Counted from the stretch's first letter, positions 1 through 7,978 are shown. The stretch: 17,476 bases of DNA from an uncultured Candidatus Midichloriaceae bacterium (GCA_905479795.1 CAJQNX010000015.1:1-17476); one strand, 5' to 3'. Made by a program: numbers and translations. The notes: a model not told the origin generated them from the sequence alone.

Positions 1-936
1 ATAAAGATAAATGATCCATTGCCTGATAACACAATCTGGATAGACCTTATAGAGCCTGAACCAAGTGAAGAAAAATACATAGAAAAAATACTAAGCATTG
101 AAGCTCCAACAGAAGAGGAGATGGATAAGTTTGAAGTCATAAGTCCCTTTTATATGGAAAATGATGTTGAGTATATGACAGTAACAATAATGGATAAGGC
201 CTGTGAGGATTATCCTGACAGTACTGCTATAACTTTCATTATGACGAAAAAATATTTGATTACTACTAGATATGATAAGCCAAAATCATTTGATTATTTA
301 AATTCATGGATTAATAGAAATAAAAACAAAATTTATACCCCAGAATATGTACTAACAACAATTATTGATTTTGTTGTGAATTGCTGTGCAGATATTTTAG
401 AAGAGGTGGGTAATGAAATTGATGGCTTGCTAAAGGTAGTTTTTGAAAAGCCTATAGACAGAAAAAAGAATTCTTCTGGATTTTACAATGATATAATCAG
501 GAAGATAGGGCATACCGGGACAATTATATCAAAAAATAGAGAAAGTTTGGTAAGTCTAAGTAGAATGATAATTTATTTTAGTCAGATCGATAATGCTAGA
601 TACATGAGTAAAAAAGATTCGAGGCTTAGAATAAAGCATATTTCGAGAGAGATTAGCTCACTGAGTGAGTACGCAAAATTTCTATCACAGAGAAATAGTT
701 TTTTGCTAGATGCGACGCTTGGGATGATATCTGTGGAGCAAAATATTATAATCAAAGTGTTCACTGTGGCTGCAGCCATAATTATGCCTCCAACATTAAT
801 AGCTACCGTTTATGGAATGAATTTTAAGATGATGCCAGAACTTGAATGGAGTTTTGGATATCCACTTTCACTTATATTAATAATCATATCTGCAATAATA
901 CCATATCTATACTTCAAGAGAAAAGGGTGGTTGTAA
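1..936 (+). CDS. corA: CorA family magnesium/divalent cation transporter (5' end cut by window)
   Basis: Predicted inner-membrane Mg2+ (possibly Co2+/Ni2+) channel subunit, which in this family acts as a pentamer. The reading frame is open to the left edge. The first in-frame start candidate is a TTG at 19, but family alignment around NTIWIDLIEPEP puts the true start some 10-20 codons outside the window. Counting from that TTG, residues 1-240 form the cytoplasmic alpha/beta and long-helix region. Membrane helix 1 lies at about 245-264 and ends in the diagnostic YGMNF (265-269). It is followed by the periplasmic loop with MPE (272-274), helix 2 at about 282-298, and a basic tail (KRKGW) as expected for CorA. 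No key residue is missing. The next gene begins 21 bases downstream on the same strand, so co-transcription is possible. The family assignment is very secure; ion specificity is not readable from sequence. Confidence 0.95.
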   Translation: MKINDPLPDNTIWIDLIEPEPSEEKYIEKILSIEAPTEEEMDKFEVISPFYMENDVEYMTVTIMDKACEDYPDSTAITFIMTKKYLITTRYDKPKSFDYLNSWINRNKNKIYTPEYVLTTIIDFVVNCCADILEEVGNEIDGLLKVVFEKPIDRKKNSSGFYNDIIRKIGHTGTIISKNRESLVSLSRMIIYFSQIDNARYMSKKDSRLRIKHISREISSLSEYAKFLSQRNSFLLDATLGMISVEQNIIIKVFTVAAAIIMPPTLIATVYGMNFKMMPELEWSFGYPLSLILIIISAIIPYLYFKRKGWL

Positions 937-957
937 TATAGATTCATTCGCAGTATA

Positions 958-2004
958 ATGTTTGATGAAAAAAATGTAATATTACAAACTAAAAGACTTA
1001 GCGTATCTATTCCAACAATAAACAGTCTTGGTGATTGGTATAAATTACACTCTGACAAAAATGTAATGAAATATATAAGTGATGGAAAAGCAGGAAATCA
1101 GGAAGAAACAAAAGTAAGTTTACTGAAGGCTGTAAATCATTATGAAAAATATGGATTCACTTTATTCGATATTTACAAAAAAAATACCAATGAATTTATA
1201 GGTGAGGCTGGGCTAATTTATTCAGCCTTTGATAAAGAAAATAAAGACATAGAAGTGGGATATACGCTGCATAAGAAATATTGGGATAAAGGATATGCTA
1301 CGGAATTAGCTAAAATTTTTATTGATTGGGGATTTAACAAACTTCATCTCAATAAAATAGTCGCCTATTGTCAATCAAACAATACAGCATCGAGCAATGT
1401 AATGAAGAAATGTGGTATGAGATATAATGGCAAATATCTATATAATGGAAAATATGAATGTGATATATATGTCATTGATAAAAAAGACGATGAAGCTGAG
1501 ATATTACTATCAGAGCATAATCCTGAGTGGCCTTTAAAATTTCGACAGGAAAAAGATTTTTTAATGAGCGTCATAGGGAAGTATCTAAATGGTAAAATAG
1601 AACATATTGGTAGTACAGCAGTGCCAGGACTTATTGCGAAACCAGTGATAGATATAATGTTTGGTGTTAAGTCACTGCAGGATTCTAAATCAGCAATAGA
1701 ATTGCTCACAAAAAATGGCTATAATTATTTTCCATATAAAGCAGATATCATGCATTGGTTTTGCAAACCATCCCCTATTTTTAGAACACATCATCTTCAT
1801 TTAGTGCCTTATGAGAGTAATCTATGGAAAGAAAGGATAAAATTCCGTAACATTTTGCGAGCAAATGCTGAAATAGCAAGTAAATATGTAGAATTGAAAA
1901 AAGCATTAGCTATGCGCTATAAAGAAGATCGTGAAACATATACTAAGGGTAAAACAAGTTTTATTAAGAATGTTTTAAAGCATGATGAAGAGATTATGGA
2001 GTGA
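958..2004 (+). CDS. Bifunctional GNAT N-acetyltransferase / GrpB (UPF0157) domain protein
   Basis: A 348-residue two-domain protein. Residues 1 to about 178 are a RimJ/RimL-type GNAT fold: an N-terminal LQTKRL strand, IEVGYTLHKKYWDKGYATE (98-116) with the acetyl-CoA pyrophosphate-binding loop at K111-G-Y-A, and the NxxSxxVMKKCGM helix (142-154). Residues about 182-340 are a GrpB-type nucleotidyltransferase-like domain with HIGSTAVPGL (216-225), KPVIDI (228-233, acidic D232) and HHLHLV (278-283). The acyl acceptor and the chemistry of the GrpB domain are unknown. GrpB proteins are related by fold to nucleotidyltransferases, and GNAT-GrpB fusions occur sporadically in other bacteria as far as I recall. 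The ATG at 958 lies 21 bases after corA with no strong Shine-Dalgarno sequence. The gene is intact, with no frameshift at the domain junction. Confidence 0.88.
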   Translation: MFDEKNVILQTKRLSVSIPTINSLGDWYKLHSDKNVMKYISDGKAGNQEETKVSLLKAVNHYEKYGFTLFDIYKKNTNEFIGEAGLIYSAFDKENKDIEVGYTLHKKYWDKGYATELAKIFIDWGFNKLHLNKIVAYCQSNNTASSNVMKKCGMRYNGKYLYNGKYECDIYVIDKKDDEAEILLSEHNPEWPLKFRQEKDFLMSVIGKYLNGKIEHIGSTAVPGLIAKPVIDIMFGVKSLQDSKSAIELLTKNGYNYFPYKADIMHWFCKPSPIFRTHHLHLVPYESNLWKERIKFRNILRANAEIASKYVELKKALAMRYKEDRETYTKGKTSFIKNVLKHDEEIME

Positions 2005-2290
2005 TTAAGTAAGATGAATTATCCATTAGCCATTATTCTGAATACACTATAGGATTTTTTCTCATCTATGTTGCTGATAAATCTCCTTTTATCATATTAG
2101 AATTATAAATGAAGTATCTGTTGATTTTATAAAAATCTAGCTCTTTCTGTCTTTTATTGAGCACTACTGTCATTTTTTATTAAAGATTTATTGAACTTAT
2201 TCCTAAAAAGGTTTACGATCGAAATAATTTTAAAGACTTAACTTTATTCTACCTTTATGTTTATGCCGGTGGCCATTAGTAAATAACTAA

Positions 2291-3253
2291 TTATAGCTCG
2301 CTAGAGATAAGCAAATCACCAATTCTAATTTCGTCAATATTTATACCCTCTAAATATACCACACCTATTGATTTATAGGGCAGTTCTTTTACTTCTTCAT
2401 GCATTAATATTTCTAATTTAGAGCATTTTCCAGCAATTAATTGCCCATTGTGTTTTTTTAATGTAATTAAATCTCCTAATTTTAATGTTCCTTCTAAAAC
2501 TCTGCATACAATATATATGCCATTTTCATTAATAATATCCTCAATTTGCGCTTTTATAGGCCTTAATTTAGGATGTGCAGGTAACTGAATATCAAAAATT
2601 GCGTTTAATTCATTTTTGCTTGATTCATTTAATTTTGATTTAAACTGATCTATTACTGCCTTACCTTCTTCATCTATGCTCTCGTAAAGCATTGAAAACC
2701 AACTCTTTTTATCAAATTTGGAGGATAATCCATTAAGAACCTCAATTGCCGCTTCAATAAATTGAGTGAAGCAAGTTAATCCTCTTATATAAAGAAAATG
2801 ATTGTCCGTAACACCATAAAATATATATGATTCCCAAAGTATATTAAGTTGCTCTAGAGCTATTTCATATGCCTTTACTTTTAAAAGGGTATTTATATAG
2901 TATAATCTAAGCTTAAGAATAAAGCTGCTTTCTTCATTTTGACAATATGCAATAGTTTTATTAAATGCTTGCGTGGAAAGATCAAAATGTCTATTTAAAG
3001 CGGAAGCATTGGTTAAATTAAACCAATCAAAAAAAAATTCGCTGGTGCTGCATGCTTGATTAAAATATAACTCGGATTCTTTATTTTTCCCTAAATGAAA
3101 ATAATTAAGGCCTATCAATGAGTTCGCCTGTTGTTTAATAGTAATGTTTTGATTATTAACGAATGATTCAAGTTCTGTTATTGATTTTTCATAATTCTTA
3201 TTCTCAAATTCATTCTTGGCTTTAGACAAAATTGCATGATACTTATTTTGCAT
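2291..3253 (-). CDS. TPR-like protein with C-terminal EF-Tu domain II-like beta-barrel
   Basis: About 320 residues from the ATG at 3253; a TTG at 3268 would add MIWLI. I could not tie it to a named family. Residues about 1-225 are helical with TPR-like spacing, for example NSLIGLNYFHLGKNKESELYFNQA and later helix pairs. This suggests a solenoid that binds protein partners. The last ~85 residues resemble domain II of translational GTPases: IEDIINENGIYIVCRV, then EGTLKLGDLITL, then a GVVYLEGINIDEIRIGDLL close. This matches the EF-Tu/IF2 pattern (RGTIKxGDxV ... LRGIxxxxIxRGQVL). There is no P-loop, DxxG or NKxD, so no GTPase domain. There is no signal peptide or membrane helix. It lies downstream of glyQ on the same strand after an 85-base gap containing an inverted repeat. 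A role near translation is inference only. Confidence 0.6.
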   Translation of the reverse strand: MQNKYHAILSKAKNEFENKNYEKSITELESFVNNQNITIKQQANSLIGLNYFHLGKNKESELYFNQACSTSEFFFDWFNLTNASALNRHFDLSTQAFNKTIAYCQNEESSFILKLRLYYINTLLKVKAYEIALEQLNILWESYIFYGVTDNHFLYIRGLTCFTQFIEAAIEVLNGLSSKFDKKSWFSMLYESIDEEGKAVIDQFKSKLNESSKNELNAIFDIQLPAHPKLRPIKAQIEDIINENGIYIVCRVLEGTLKLGDLITLKKHNGQLIAGKCSKLEILMHEEVKELPYKSIGVVYLEGINIDEIRIGDLLISSEL

Positions 3254-3294
3254 AATTAACCAAATCAATAATACATTTTACTTCTTTTATAATA

Positions 3295-3323
3295 TAGCTT
3301 TGGAGTGATGTATAGCAAAGCTA
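3295..3323. repeat. Inverted repeat between glyQ and the TPR gene
   Basis: A perfect 8-base inverted repeat, TAGCTTTG (3295-3302) and CAAAGCTA (3316-3323), with a 13-base loop. It sits in the 85-base gap between the glyQ stop and the start of the next minus-strand gene. On the plus strand it is followed by a T-run at 3333-3339. On the minus strand, the direction of both flanking genes, it is followed by TATTATAAAAG rather than a U-run. It is therefore not a clear terminator of glyQ and could be an attenuator, processing site or part of a promoter. Confidence 0.35.
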
Positions 3324-3338
3324 ATATTAACTATTTTT

Positions 3339-4181
3339 TTAATGGGTCTTTGCAAATTTGGAACAACAGCTTTTTGCAATATTTCTAACCCTACCAATAT
3401 ATGATGCTCTCTCAGTTACACTTAGCACTCCTCTTGCTTCTAAAATATTAAATAGATGGGAAGATTTTACACAATAATCATACGCAGGATATAAAAGGTT
3501 TTTATCTATTAATTCTAAAGCCATTTTTTCATAATCCTTAAAATGCGCAATTAATATACCAGTGTTTGCAGCATTGAAATTAAATTCGCAAAATTCCTTT
3601 TCTTGAGCCAAAAATATATCCTTGTAAGTAATGCCGCTTGAATTCCAAACTAAATCCCAGACGCTATCTTTATCCTGAATATACATAGCTAATCTTTCCA
3701 ATCCGTATGTTATTTCTCCAGGTATTAATTTACAAGTGATTCCTCCCACTTGTTGCATGTAGGTGAATTGAATTATTTCCATGCCATTACACCATACTTC
3801 CCATCCTAAACCCCATGCACCCAAGGTTGGATTTTCCCAGTCGCTATGAACAAACCTTATATCATGTAATTTATTATCAATGCCCAAAAGCTTTAAACTG
3901 TCTAGGCATTTTTTTTGAATATCATCAGGAGAGGGCTTCATCAAAACTTGAAATTGATAATAATGCTGCATTCTATTTGGATTATCACCATATCTACCAT
4001 CTGCTGGCCTTCTGCATGGTTGCACATAGGCAACGTTCCATTCTTTATCATCCAGTGATTTTAACATTGTTGCGGGGTGAGATGTGCCTGCGCCTACTTC
4101 AGTATCTAAGGGTTGCAACACTACACAACCTTGTTGATTCCAATATGTTTGAAGATTGAATATTATATCTTGAAAATACAT
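3339..4181 (-). CDS. glyQ: Glycyl-tRNA synthetase alpha subunit
   Basis: Class II aminoacyl-tRNA synthetase catalytic subunit. Together with GlyS in a bacterial alpha2beta2 enzyme, it activates glycine and charges tRNA-Gly in the cytoplasm. The protein is 280 residues, slightly shorter than the ~300 usual for GlyQ, with only the C-terminal tail trimmed. Diagnostic blocks are all present: the N-terminal QTYWNQQGCVVLQPLDTEVGAGT region, QPCRRPADGRYGDNPNR (54-70, motif 2 region with catalytic arginines), DWENPTLGAWGLGWEVW (114-130) and GEITYGLERL (155-164, motif 3 region). The ATG at 4181 has no good Shine-Dalgarno sequence. It is divergent from tatA with 83 bases between. The partner glyS, commonly immediately downstream, is not in this window. 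Confidence 0.97.
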   Translation of the reverse strand: MYFQDIIFNLQTYWNQQGCVVLQPLDTEVGAGTSHPATMLKSLDDKEWNVAYVQPCRRPADGRYGDNPNRMQHYYQFQVLMKPSPDDIQKKCLDSLKLLGIDNKLHDIRFVHSDWENPTLGAWGLGWEVWCNGMEIIQFTYMQQVGGITCKLIPGEITYGLERLAMYIQDKDSVWDLVWNSSGITYKDIFLAQEKEFCEFNFNAANTGILIAHFKDYEKMALELIDKNLLYPAYDYCVKSSHLFNILEARGVLSVTERASYIGRVRNIAKSCCSKFAKTH

Positions 4182-4264
4182 TTTTATTTATAAACTTGCT
4201 AAATTCTTAATTTCAAATACAATAATATCCACTAAACGAAAAATTATATCAAGTTTATTTTATA

Positions 4265-4414
4265 ATGTCTGGCAGATTTGGAGAATTAATTTTAATATTA
4301 CTAATAGTCTTTGTATTATTTGGTGCTGGTAAATTACCAAAAGTCATGAGTGAATTAGGTAAAGGTTTAAGATCATTCAGAAAAGGTGTGGATGATAAAT
4401 CAAAAACAGATTAA
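4265..4414 (+). CDS. tatA: Sec-independent translocase protein TatA (49 aa)
   Basis: A short gene encoding 49 residues (ATG 4265, TAA 4412-4414). TatA forms the pore-like assembly of the twin-arginine translocase, which moves folded proteins across the inner membrane. The sequence shows the complete TatA architecture: a short N-terminus, one hydrophobic helix (ELILILLIVFVLFGAGKLP, residues 7-25), the FGxGKLP hinge, then an amphipathic helix (ELGKGLRSFRKGVDD) and a charged tail. It has a glycine rather than the more usual tryptophan/isoleucine near the N-terminus, and it is near the lower end of TatA lengths, as in other reduced genomes. No tatB or tatC is adjacent, so the remaining translocase genes must lie elsewhere if present. 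TatE or TatB paralogues are less likely because of the short tail. Confidence 0.9.
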   Translation: MSGRFGELILILLIVFVLFGAGKLPKVMSELGKGLRSFRKGVDDKSKTD

Positions 4415-4524
4415 GATTCAGAAAAAGAATAATCCTATAGTAAAGCAACCATAATTGCATTTGAACTCCGGATTTAACTCGAAAATTTCAACTAAGAACA
4501 TAATTTTACAAGTTGTGTTACTTC

Positions 4525-4554
4525 TTGACAATGCAGTTTTCAAAAAGCTAATGT
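4525..4554 (+). promoter_or_regulatory. Candidate sigma-70 promoter upstream of the DoxX-type gene
   Basis: A perfect -35 hexamer TTGACA (4525-4530) is followed after 18 bases by a weak -10 candidate TAATGT (4549-4554). This would place the transcript start about 60 bases upstream of the ATG at 4621. The exact TTGACA stands out, but the -10 matches only three of six consensus positions. Confidence 0.35.
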
Positions 4555-4620
4555 TTAGTTATGACTTGATGTTATTATGGTTTTTTGAGTCAAAGTATCA
4601 ATACTTTATGGTGTGTGTTA

Positions 4621-5427
4621 ATGAATAATAAAAATATACTTTTATTTACTAATGTTAATATAGTAATTTCAATCATTGCTTTCTTTAATCAAATATATGC
4701 TTTAATTGCTGATAATTTAAATTTTCAAAAGGTAATATTTATTTTATTATTCAGTGCCCTAACTATATTGACTGTCATTGGTCAAAGAAGGTATTTTACG
4801 CCAGCTTTTTTACTTAGCTCATTTTTCATCATTGTTACCTTACGATTATCAAATTTATCTAATTTATCAATTAGTGTATGGTTATATCTTTTTATATTAT
4901 TCACTCAATTTCTAATTTTTATTATATATTGTAATCAAGATTTAAAGTTATTTAAAGATAAGGTTAAGGCGAAAGAAAGGTTAATGTTATTCCAGCTGAT
5001 CTTTATTAGGATGTATATAGGTTATGATTTGATACCACATTTTTGTGAAAAATTATTTGCAGGTGATGCCATAAGAAATATAGATGTATCAGCCTTTACT
5101 ACTCTGGGCGTGCCTAATCCGCTTTTTTTCGTATATATGGCGGGTATAATAGAGTTTTTAGGTAGTTTGGCTGTTAGTTGTGGATTTTTAATTAGATTTA
5201 GTTCATTCGGGTTAGTATTGTATTTATTGATTGCAACTTTCTTGGGTCATCATTTTTCTCTAGGCTTTATTTGGGCTGGACAAGGTGGTGGATGGGAATT
5301 CCCAATTTTATGGAGTGTTATAATACTGAGTTTTAGCGTTATTAAGCCTACGCTTTTTACCATAGATGAATTTATTTTGAAAAATTTTAGGTTACCAAAA
5401 ATCCTGAAATATATATTGGAATATTAA
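4621..5427 (+). CDS. DoxX family integral membrane protein
   Basis: A polytopic inner-membrane protein of 268 residues from the ATG at 4621. An in-frame TTG at 4585 would add twelve unconvincing residues. The N-terminal ~105 residues hold about four hydrophobic helices with no family signal I recognise. The C-terminal half is DoxX-like: a helix ending RMYIGYDLIPH, then LGVPNPLFFVYMAGIIEFLGSLAV (151-174), GFLIRFSSFGLVLYLLIATFLGHH, and a GGGWEFPILWS segment before the last helix. DoxX proteins are linked in some bacteria to thiosulfate oxidation or redox stress, but most members lack an assigned role, so I assign none. It converges on the O-methyltransferase with 16 bases between stops. The extra N-terminal membrane block makes it longer than a stand-alone DoxX (~130-150 residues). 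Confidence 0.75.
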   Translation: MNNKNILLFTNVNIVISIIAFFNQIYALIADNLNFQKVIFILLFSALTILTVIGQRRYFTPAFLLSSFFIIVTLRLSNLSNLSISVWLYLFILFTQFLIFIIYCNQDLKLFKDKVKAKERLMLFQLIFIRMYIGYDLIPHFCEKLFAGDAIRNIDVSAFTTLGVPNPLFFVYMAGIIEFLGSLAVSCGFLIRFSSFGLVLYLLIATFLGHHFSLGFIWAGQGGGWEFPILWSVIILSFSVIKPTLFTIDEFILKNFRLPKILKYILEY

Positions 5428-5443
5428 TGGATATTTATAAAAA

Positions 5444-6091
5444 TTATAGTTTGATGCTTACGGTTAGGCCGTCACTTGTTGGTAGAATTAAACTTTTATA
5501 TTTTTGCTGATTACTTAAGTGAAAATTGAAATCCTTTATTGCTTGCCATTTTTTATGATATTTTGGCATTGAATCTTCAAATACAGTCCCAAATAAAAGG
5601 GTGTTATCAGCTATGATAAGACCACCTGCTTTTAAGAAAGGGTAGACTAGTTCTAAATACAAAGGGTAATCATCTTTTTTAGCATCAATGAAGACTGCGT
5701 CTAATTTATAATCAAGTTTGAGGGTTTTTAAAAAATCTATGGCATCATCATTAATAGTAGTAATTTTATTAGCAAATGGCATTTTGGCAAAATTTTGTTT
5801 TGCAATTTTATGACGATTTTCATCTACTTCTAAAGTAATAACTTTTCCATCTTTTGGTAATGATGAAGCTATCCAGCAACATGAATAACCTATTAAAGTG
5901 CCTAATTCTAGCACATATTTTGATTGATGAATTGTAAGGAGCATGCTTAGTAATTTTCCTTCTTCAGGACTTAATTGAATATTTTTTTTATCATTTGCGG
6001 TTTGAAAAATATCATGAAATTTATCATCTTCTTTGCAATACAAAGATCTAATATAGTTTTGCTTTTTTGAGATATCGTATGTTCTAGCCAT
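5444..6091 (-). CDS. Class I SAM-dependent O-methyltransferase (caffeoyl-CoA OMT-like, family 3)
   Basis: A cytosolic methyltransferase of 215 residues, the normal length for the YrrM/caffeoyl-CoA-type bacterial O-methyltransferases. SAM-binding motif I is VLELGTLIGYS (60-70) and the acidic residue after beta-2 is in LEVDENR (E88/D90). The metal- and substrate-side block is DAVFIDAKKDDY (131-142), with the family's conserved D-x-K-x-x-Y arrangement, followed by GLIIADNTLLFG (157-168), where the D-N pair normally helps bind the divalent cation. These features support a catalytically competent, metal-dependent O-methyltransferase. The acceptor is unknown; family members act on catechols and on tRNA hydroxyuridine, among others. 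It is transcribed divergently from nuoC across 104 bases. Confidence 0.9.
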   Translation of the reverse strand: MARTYDISKKQNYIRSLYCKEDDKFHDIFQTANDKKNIQLSPEEGKLLSMLLTIHQSKYVLELGTLIGYSCCWIASSLPKDGKVITLEVDENRHKIAKQNFAKMPFANKITTINDDAIDFLKTLKLDYKLDAVFIDAKKDDYPLYLELVYPFLKAGGLIIADNTLLFGTVFEDSMPKYHKKWQAIKDFNFHLSNQQKYKSLILPTSDGLTVSIKL

Positions 6092-6195
6092 TGCAAATTA
6101 TATTTTTATTTTTGAAACAGTATAATTAATTGCAGAACTTTGCAATATTTGCTAATCTTGTTTTAGATTTTTAATAGAGAGTCATCGAAAGTACA

Positions 6196-6798
6196 ATGAG
6201 TGTACAGCAGTTATCTAAAAAACTACTAAGCGATAAAAAATTACAAAATATGATACTTGATTCTCATATATCTTTTGATGAGTTATCAATAACAGTAGAG
6301 GAAGATGATTTAAAGGGTGCTTTGATAATATTAAGAGATGGAGAAAATTATCTCTTTAGAATATTGATTGATATTTGCGGAGTTGATTATCCTAAAAAGG
6401 AAAAAAGATTTACAGTTGTTTATCAACTTTTAAGTATAGAGCATAATCTTAGAATAAAGGTCAAGGTTGAAGTTTCTAGTGAGGATTTTGTGCCAACTGT
6501 AAAAGATATTTTTAGTTCAGCTCATTGGTATGAAAGAGAAGTTTGGGATATGTATGGAATATTTTTTGTAGGAAATGATGATCTCAGAAGAATATTAACA
6601 GATTACGGATTTTCAGGTTTTCCAATGAGGAAAGATTTTCCATTAACTGGACATACTGAAGTAAGATATGACTCAGAGAAGCAAAGGGTGATTTATGAAC
6701 CAGTGAAATTGGCTCAAGAATTTAGAGATTTTGACTTTAAAAGTCCTTGGGAAGGTGAAGATTATATATTGCCAGGTGATGAAAAAGCAACTAAGTAA
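6196..6798 (+). CDS. nuoC: NADH-quinone oxidoreductase subunit C (30 kDa subunit)
   Basis: A peripheral-arm subunit of respiratory complex I on the cytoplasmic face, which couples NADH oxidation by ubiquinone to proton translocation. The protein is 200 residues, as in other alphaproteobacteria, where nuoC is not fused to nuoD. The 30-kDa subunit signature is intact: W111-Y-E-R-E-V-W-D-M-Y-G-I, D128-D-L-R-R-I-L-T-D-Y-G-F, then PMRKDFPLTGHTEVRYD and RVIYEPV. None of nuoA, nuoB, nuoD or nuoE is adjacent, although these usually surround nuoC. The gene is followed by, and overlaps, ubiA by 20 bases. The ATG at 6196 has a purine-rich upstream region (GAGAG at 6177-6181) that is a weak, distant ribosome site. 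The assignment is secure. Confidence 0.97.
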   Translation: MSVQQLSKKLLSDKKLQNMILDSHISFDELSITVEEDDLKGALIILRDGENYLFRILIDICGVDYPKKEKRFTVVYQLLSIEHNLRIKVKVEVSSEDFVPTVKDIFSSAHWYEREVWDMYGIFFVGNDDLRRILTDYGFSGFPMRKDFPLTGHTEVRYDSEKQRVIYEPVKLAQEFRDFDFKSPWEGEDYILPGDEKATK

Positions 6799-7738
6799 TA
6801 AATTTCAAAATTTTGTTGATAAAGGTAATTTACTTGTTCAACAAAACATAAAAAGAATTAAAAATTTATTCATTTGTTTTGCTGAATTTTCAAATAAAAA
6901 TCCCTATGCAAGGTTGATTAGATTACATCAACCTATAGGAAGTCAACTAGTCATGATGCCTGTTTTATGGACTTTGGTAGTTATTTCTCATGATACTATT
7001 CATTTTTTATGCCTTCTAATTATATTTGCTTTTGGAGCTGTTGTGATGAGAGGGGCAGGGGCAATAATCAATGATATAATAGATAAGGATATTGATAAAG
7101 ATGTTGAGCGAACAAAAGTAAGGCCACTAGCAAGTGGTGAATTAACCACTAAGCAAGCAATTAAGTTTTTACTTATATTGCTTGCAATAGGTTTGTTCAT
7201 ACTAATATTACTTCCAGAAAAATCAATTTATTTTGGCATTTTAGCAATGGCATTGATTGTTATATATCCATTAATAAAAAGATATAGTTATTATCCCCAA
7301 TTATTCCTAGGATTTACCTTTAATATTGGTGTTTTTATTGCGTGGTATTCGGTTGAAAAGTATATTTCTTTTGTTCCTATTTTAATATATGTATCGGCAA
7401 TTTTTTGGACTATTGGTTACGATACAATATACGCACATCAAGATAAAAAGGATGATAAAAAAATTGGTGTAAAATCTACCGCTTTAGCTTTTGGTGATAA
7501 GACAAAGGACATTCTTAGATATTTGTATAAAATAGCTATATTTTCTATAGCCTTAGCGGGACTAAATGCTAATTTAAATATTTTATTTTTTATAGTTGTT
7601 TTTTTTGCGTCTTTTAATTTATTTCAGCAAATAAATAATGTCGATTTGGATTCACCAGATGATTGTTTAAGAAAATTTAAGAGTAATTTTGCTTATGGGA
7701 TATTGATATTTTTTGGATTTGCTATTGGTTGCATTTAA
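6779..7738 (+). CDS. ubiA: 4-hydroxybenzoate polyprenyltransferase (ubiquinone biosynthesis)
   Basis: An integral membrane prenyltransferase attaching the polyprenyl tail to 4-hydroxybenzoate in ubiquinone synthesis. From the ATG at 6779 the protein is 319 residues, about 30 longer than E. coli UbiA because of a charged N-terminal extension before NPYARLIRLHQPIGS. Both Asp-rich metal/diphosphate motifs are present: NDIIDKDID (98-106) followed by RTKVRPLASG, and DTIYAHQDKKDD (215-226). Eight to nine hydrophobic helices surround them. An in-frame TTG at 6731 is possible but lies deep inside nuoC. The ATG choice gives a 20-base overlap with the nuoC 3' end and a GCCAGGTG sequence just upstream, so translational coupling is likely. 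Menaquinone-type MenA is less likely given the HQPIGS and RPLASG pattern. Confidence 0.94.
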   Translation: MKKQLSNKFQNFVDKGNLLVQQNIKRIKNLFICFAEFSNKNPYARLIRLHQPIGSQLVMMPVLWTLVVISHDTIHFLCLLIIFAFGAVVMRGAGAIINDIIDKDIDKDVERTKVRPLASGELTTKQAIKFLLILLAIGLFILILLPEKSIYFGILAMALIVIYPLIKRYSYYPQLFLGFTFNIGVFIAWYSVEKYISFVPILIYVSAIFWTIGYDTIYAHQDKKDDKKIGVKSTALAFGDKTKDILRYLYKIAIFSIALAGLNANLNILFFIVVFFASFNLFQQINNVDLDSPDDCLRKFKSNFAYGILIFFGFAIGCI

Positions 7739-7891
7739 AAAACATTCTTTAATTAAAAGTATAATTTGCTTTTGTATTAAAGTTTTTATGCACATTACAT
7801 CATTTTATAAATTGAATAAGTTTTTTTAATTTTTTTTCTTGAATAAATGATTTTGATATATAACATTAGGATGTTTTGTAATTGAAACAAC

Positions 7892-7943
7892 GATGAGCAG
7901 TATCTTTCATTTAATTGATTGCAACTACTCACTACTGTTCATC
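7892..7943. repeat. Long hairpin: 11-bp stem with one G-T wobble
   Basis: GATGAGCAGTA (7892-7902) pairs with TACTGTTCATC (7933-7943) over eleven positions with a single G-T wobble and a 30-base AT-rich loop. It lies immediately before a second hairpin with a T-run. Together they could be a two-stem terminator shared by the convergent ubiA and fliE genes, or the 3' part of a small RNA. No known RNA family is recognised. Confidence 0.45.
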
Positions 7944-7945
7944 AG

Positions 7946-7978
7946 AAGGTGTTGCTTTATGTTGGTGACACCTTTTTT
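7946..7978 (+). terminator. Candidate intrinsic terminator downstream of ubiA
   Basis: The stem is AAGGTGT (7946-7952) pairing with ACACCTT (7968-7974) around a 15-base loop, with further G-T pairs possible inside. The T-run at 7973-7978 overlaps the 3' side of the stem. It is oriented to stop plus-strand transcripts about 200 bases after ubiA. The large loop and distance lower confidence. Confidence 0.5.

Noticed and set aside
4608..4628. Six-codon ATG mini-ORF overlapping the DoxX-type gene start
   Set aside because: Such short frames are expected by chance; no attenuator structure nearby.
6731..6778. TTG-initiated 5' extension of ubiA inside nuoC
   Set aside because: The ATG at 6779 has a GGTG just upstream, gives a normal UbiA N-terminal region and only a 20-base overlap; the extension has no family support.
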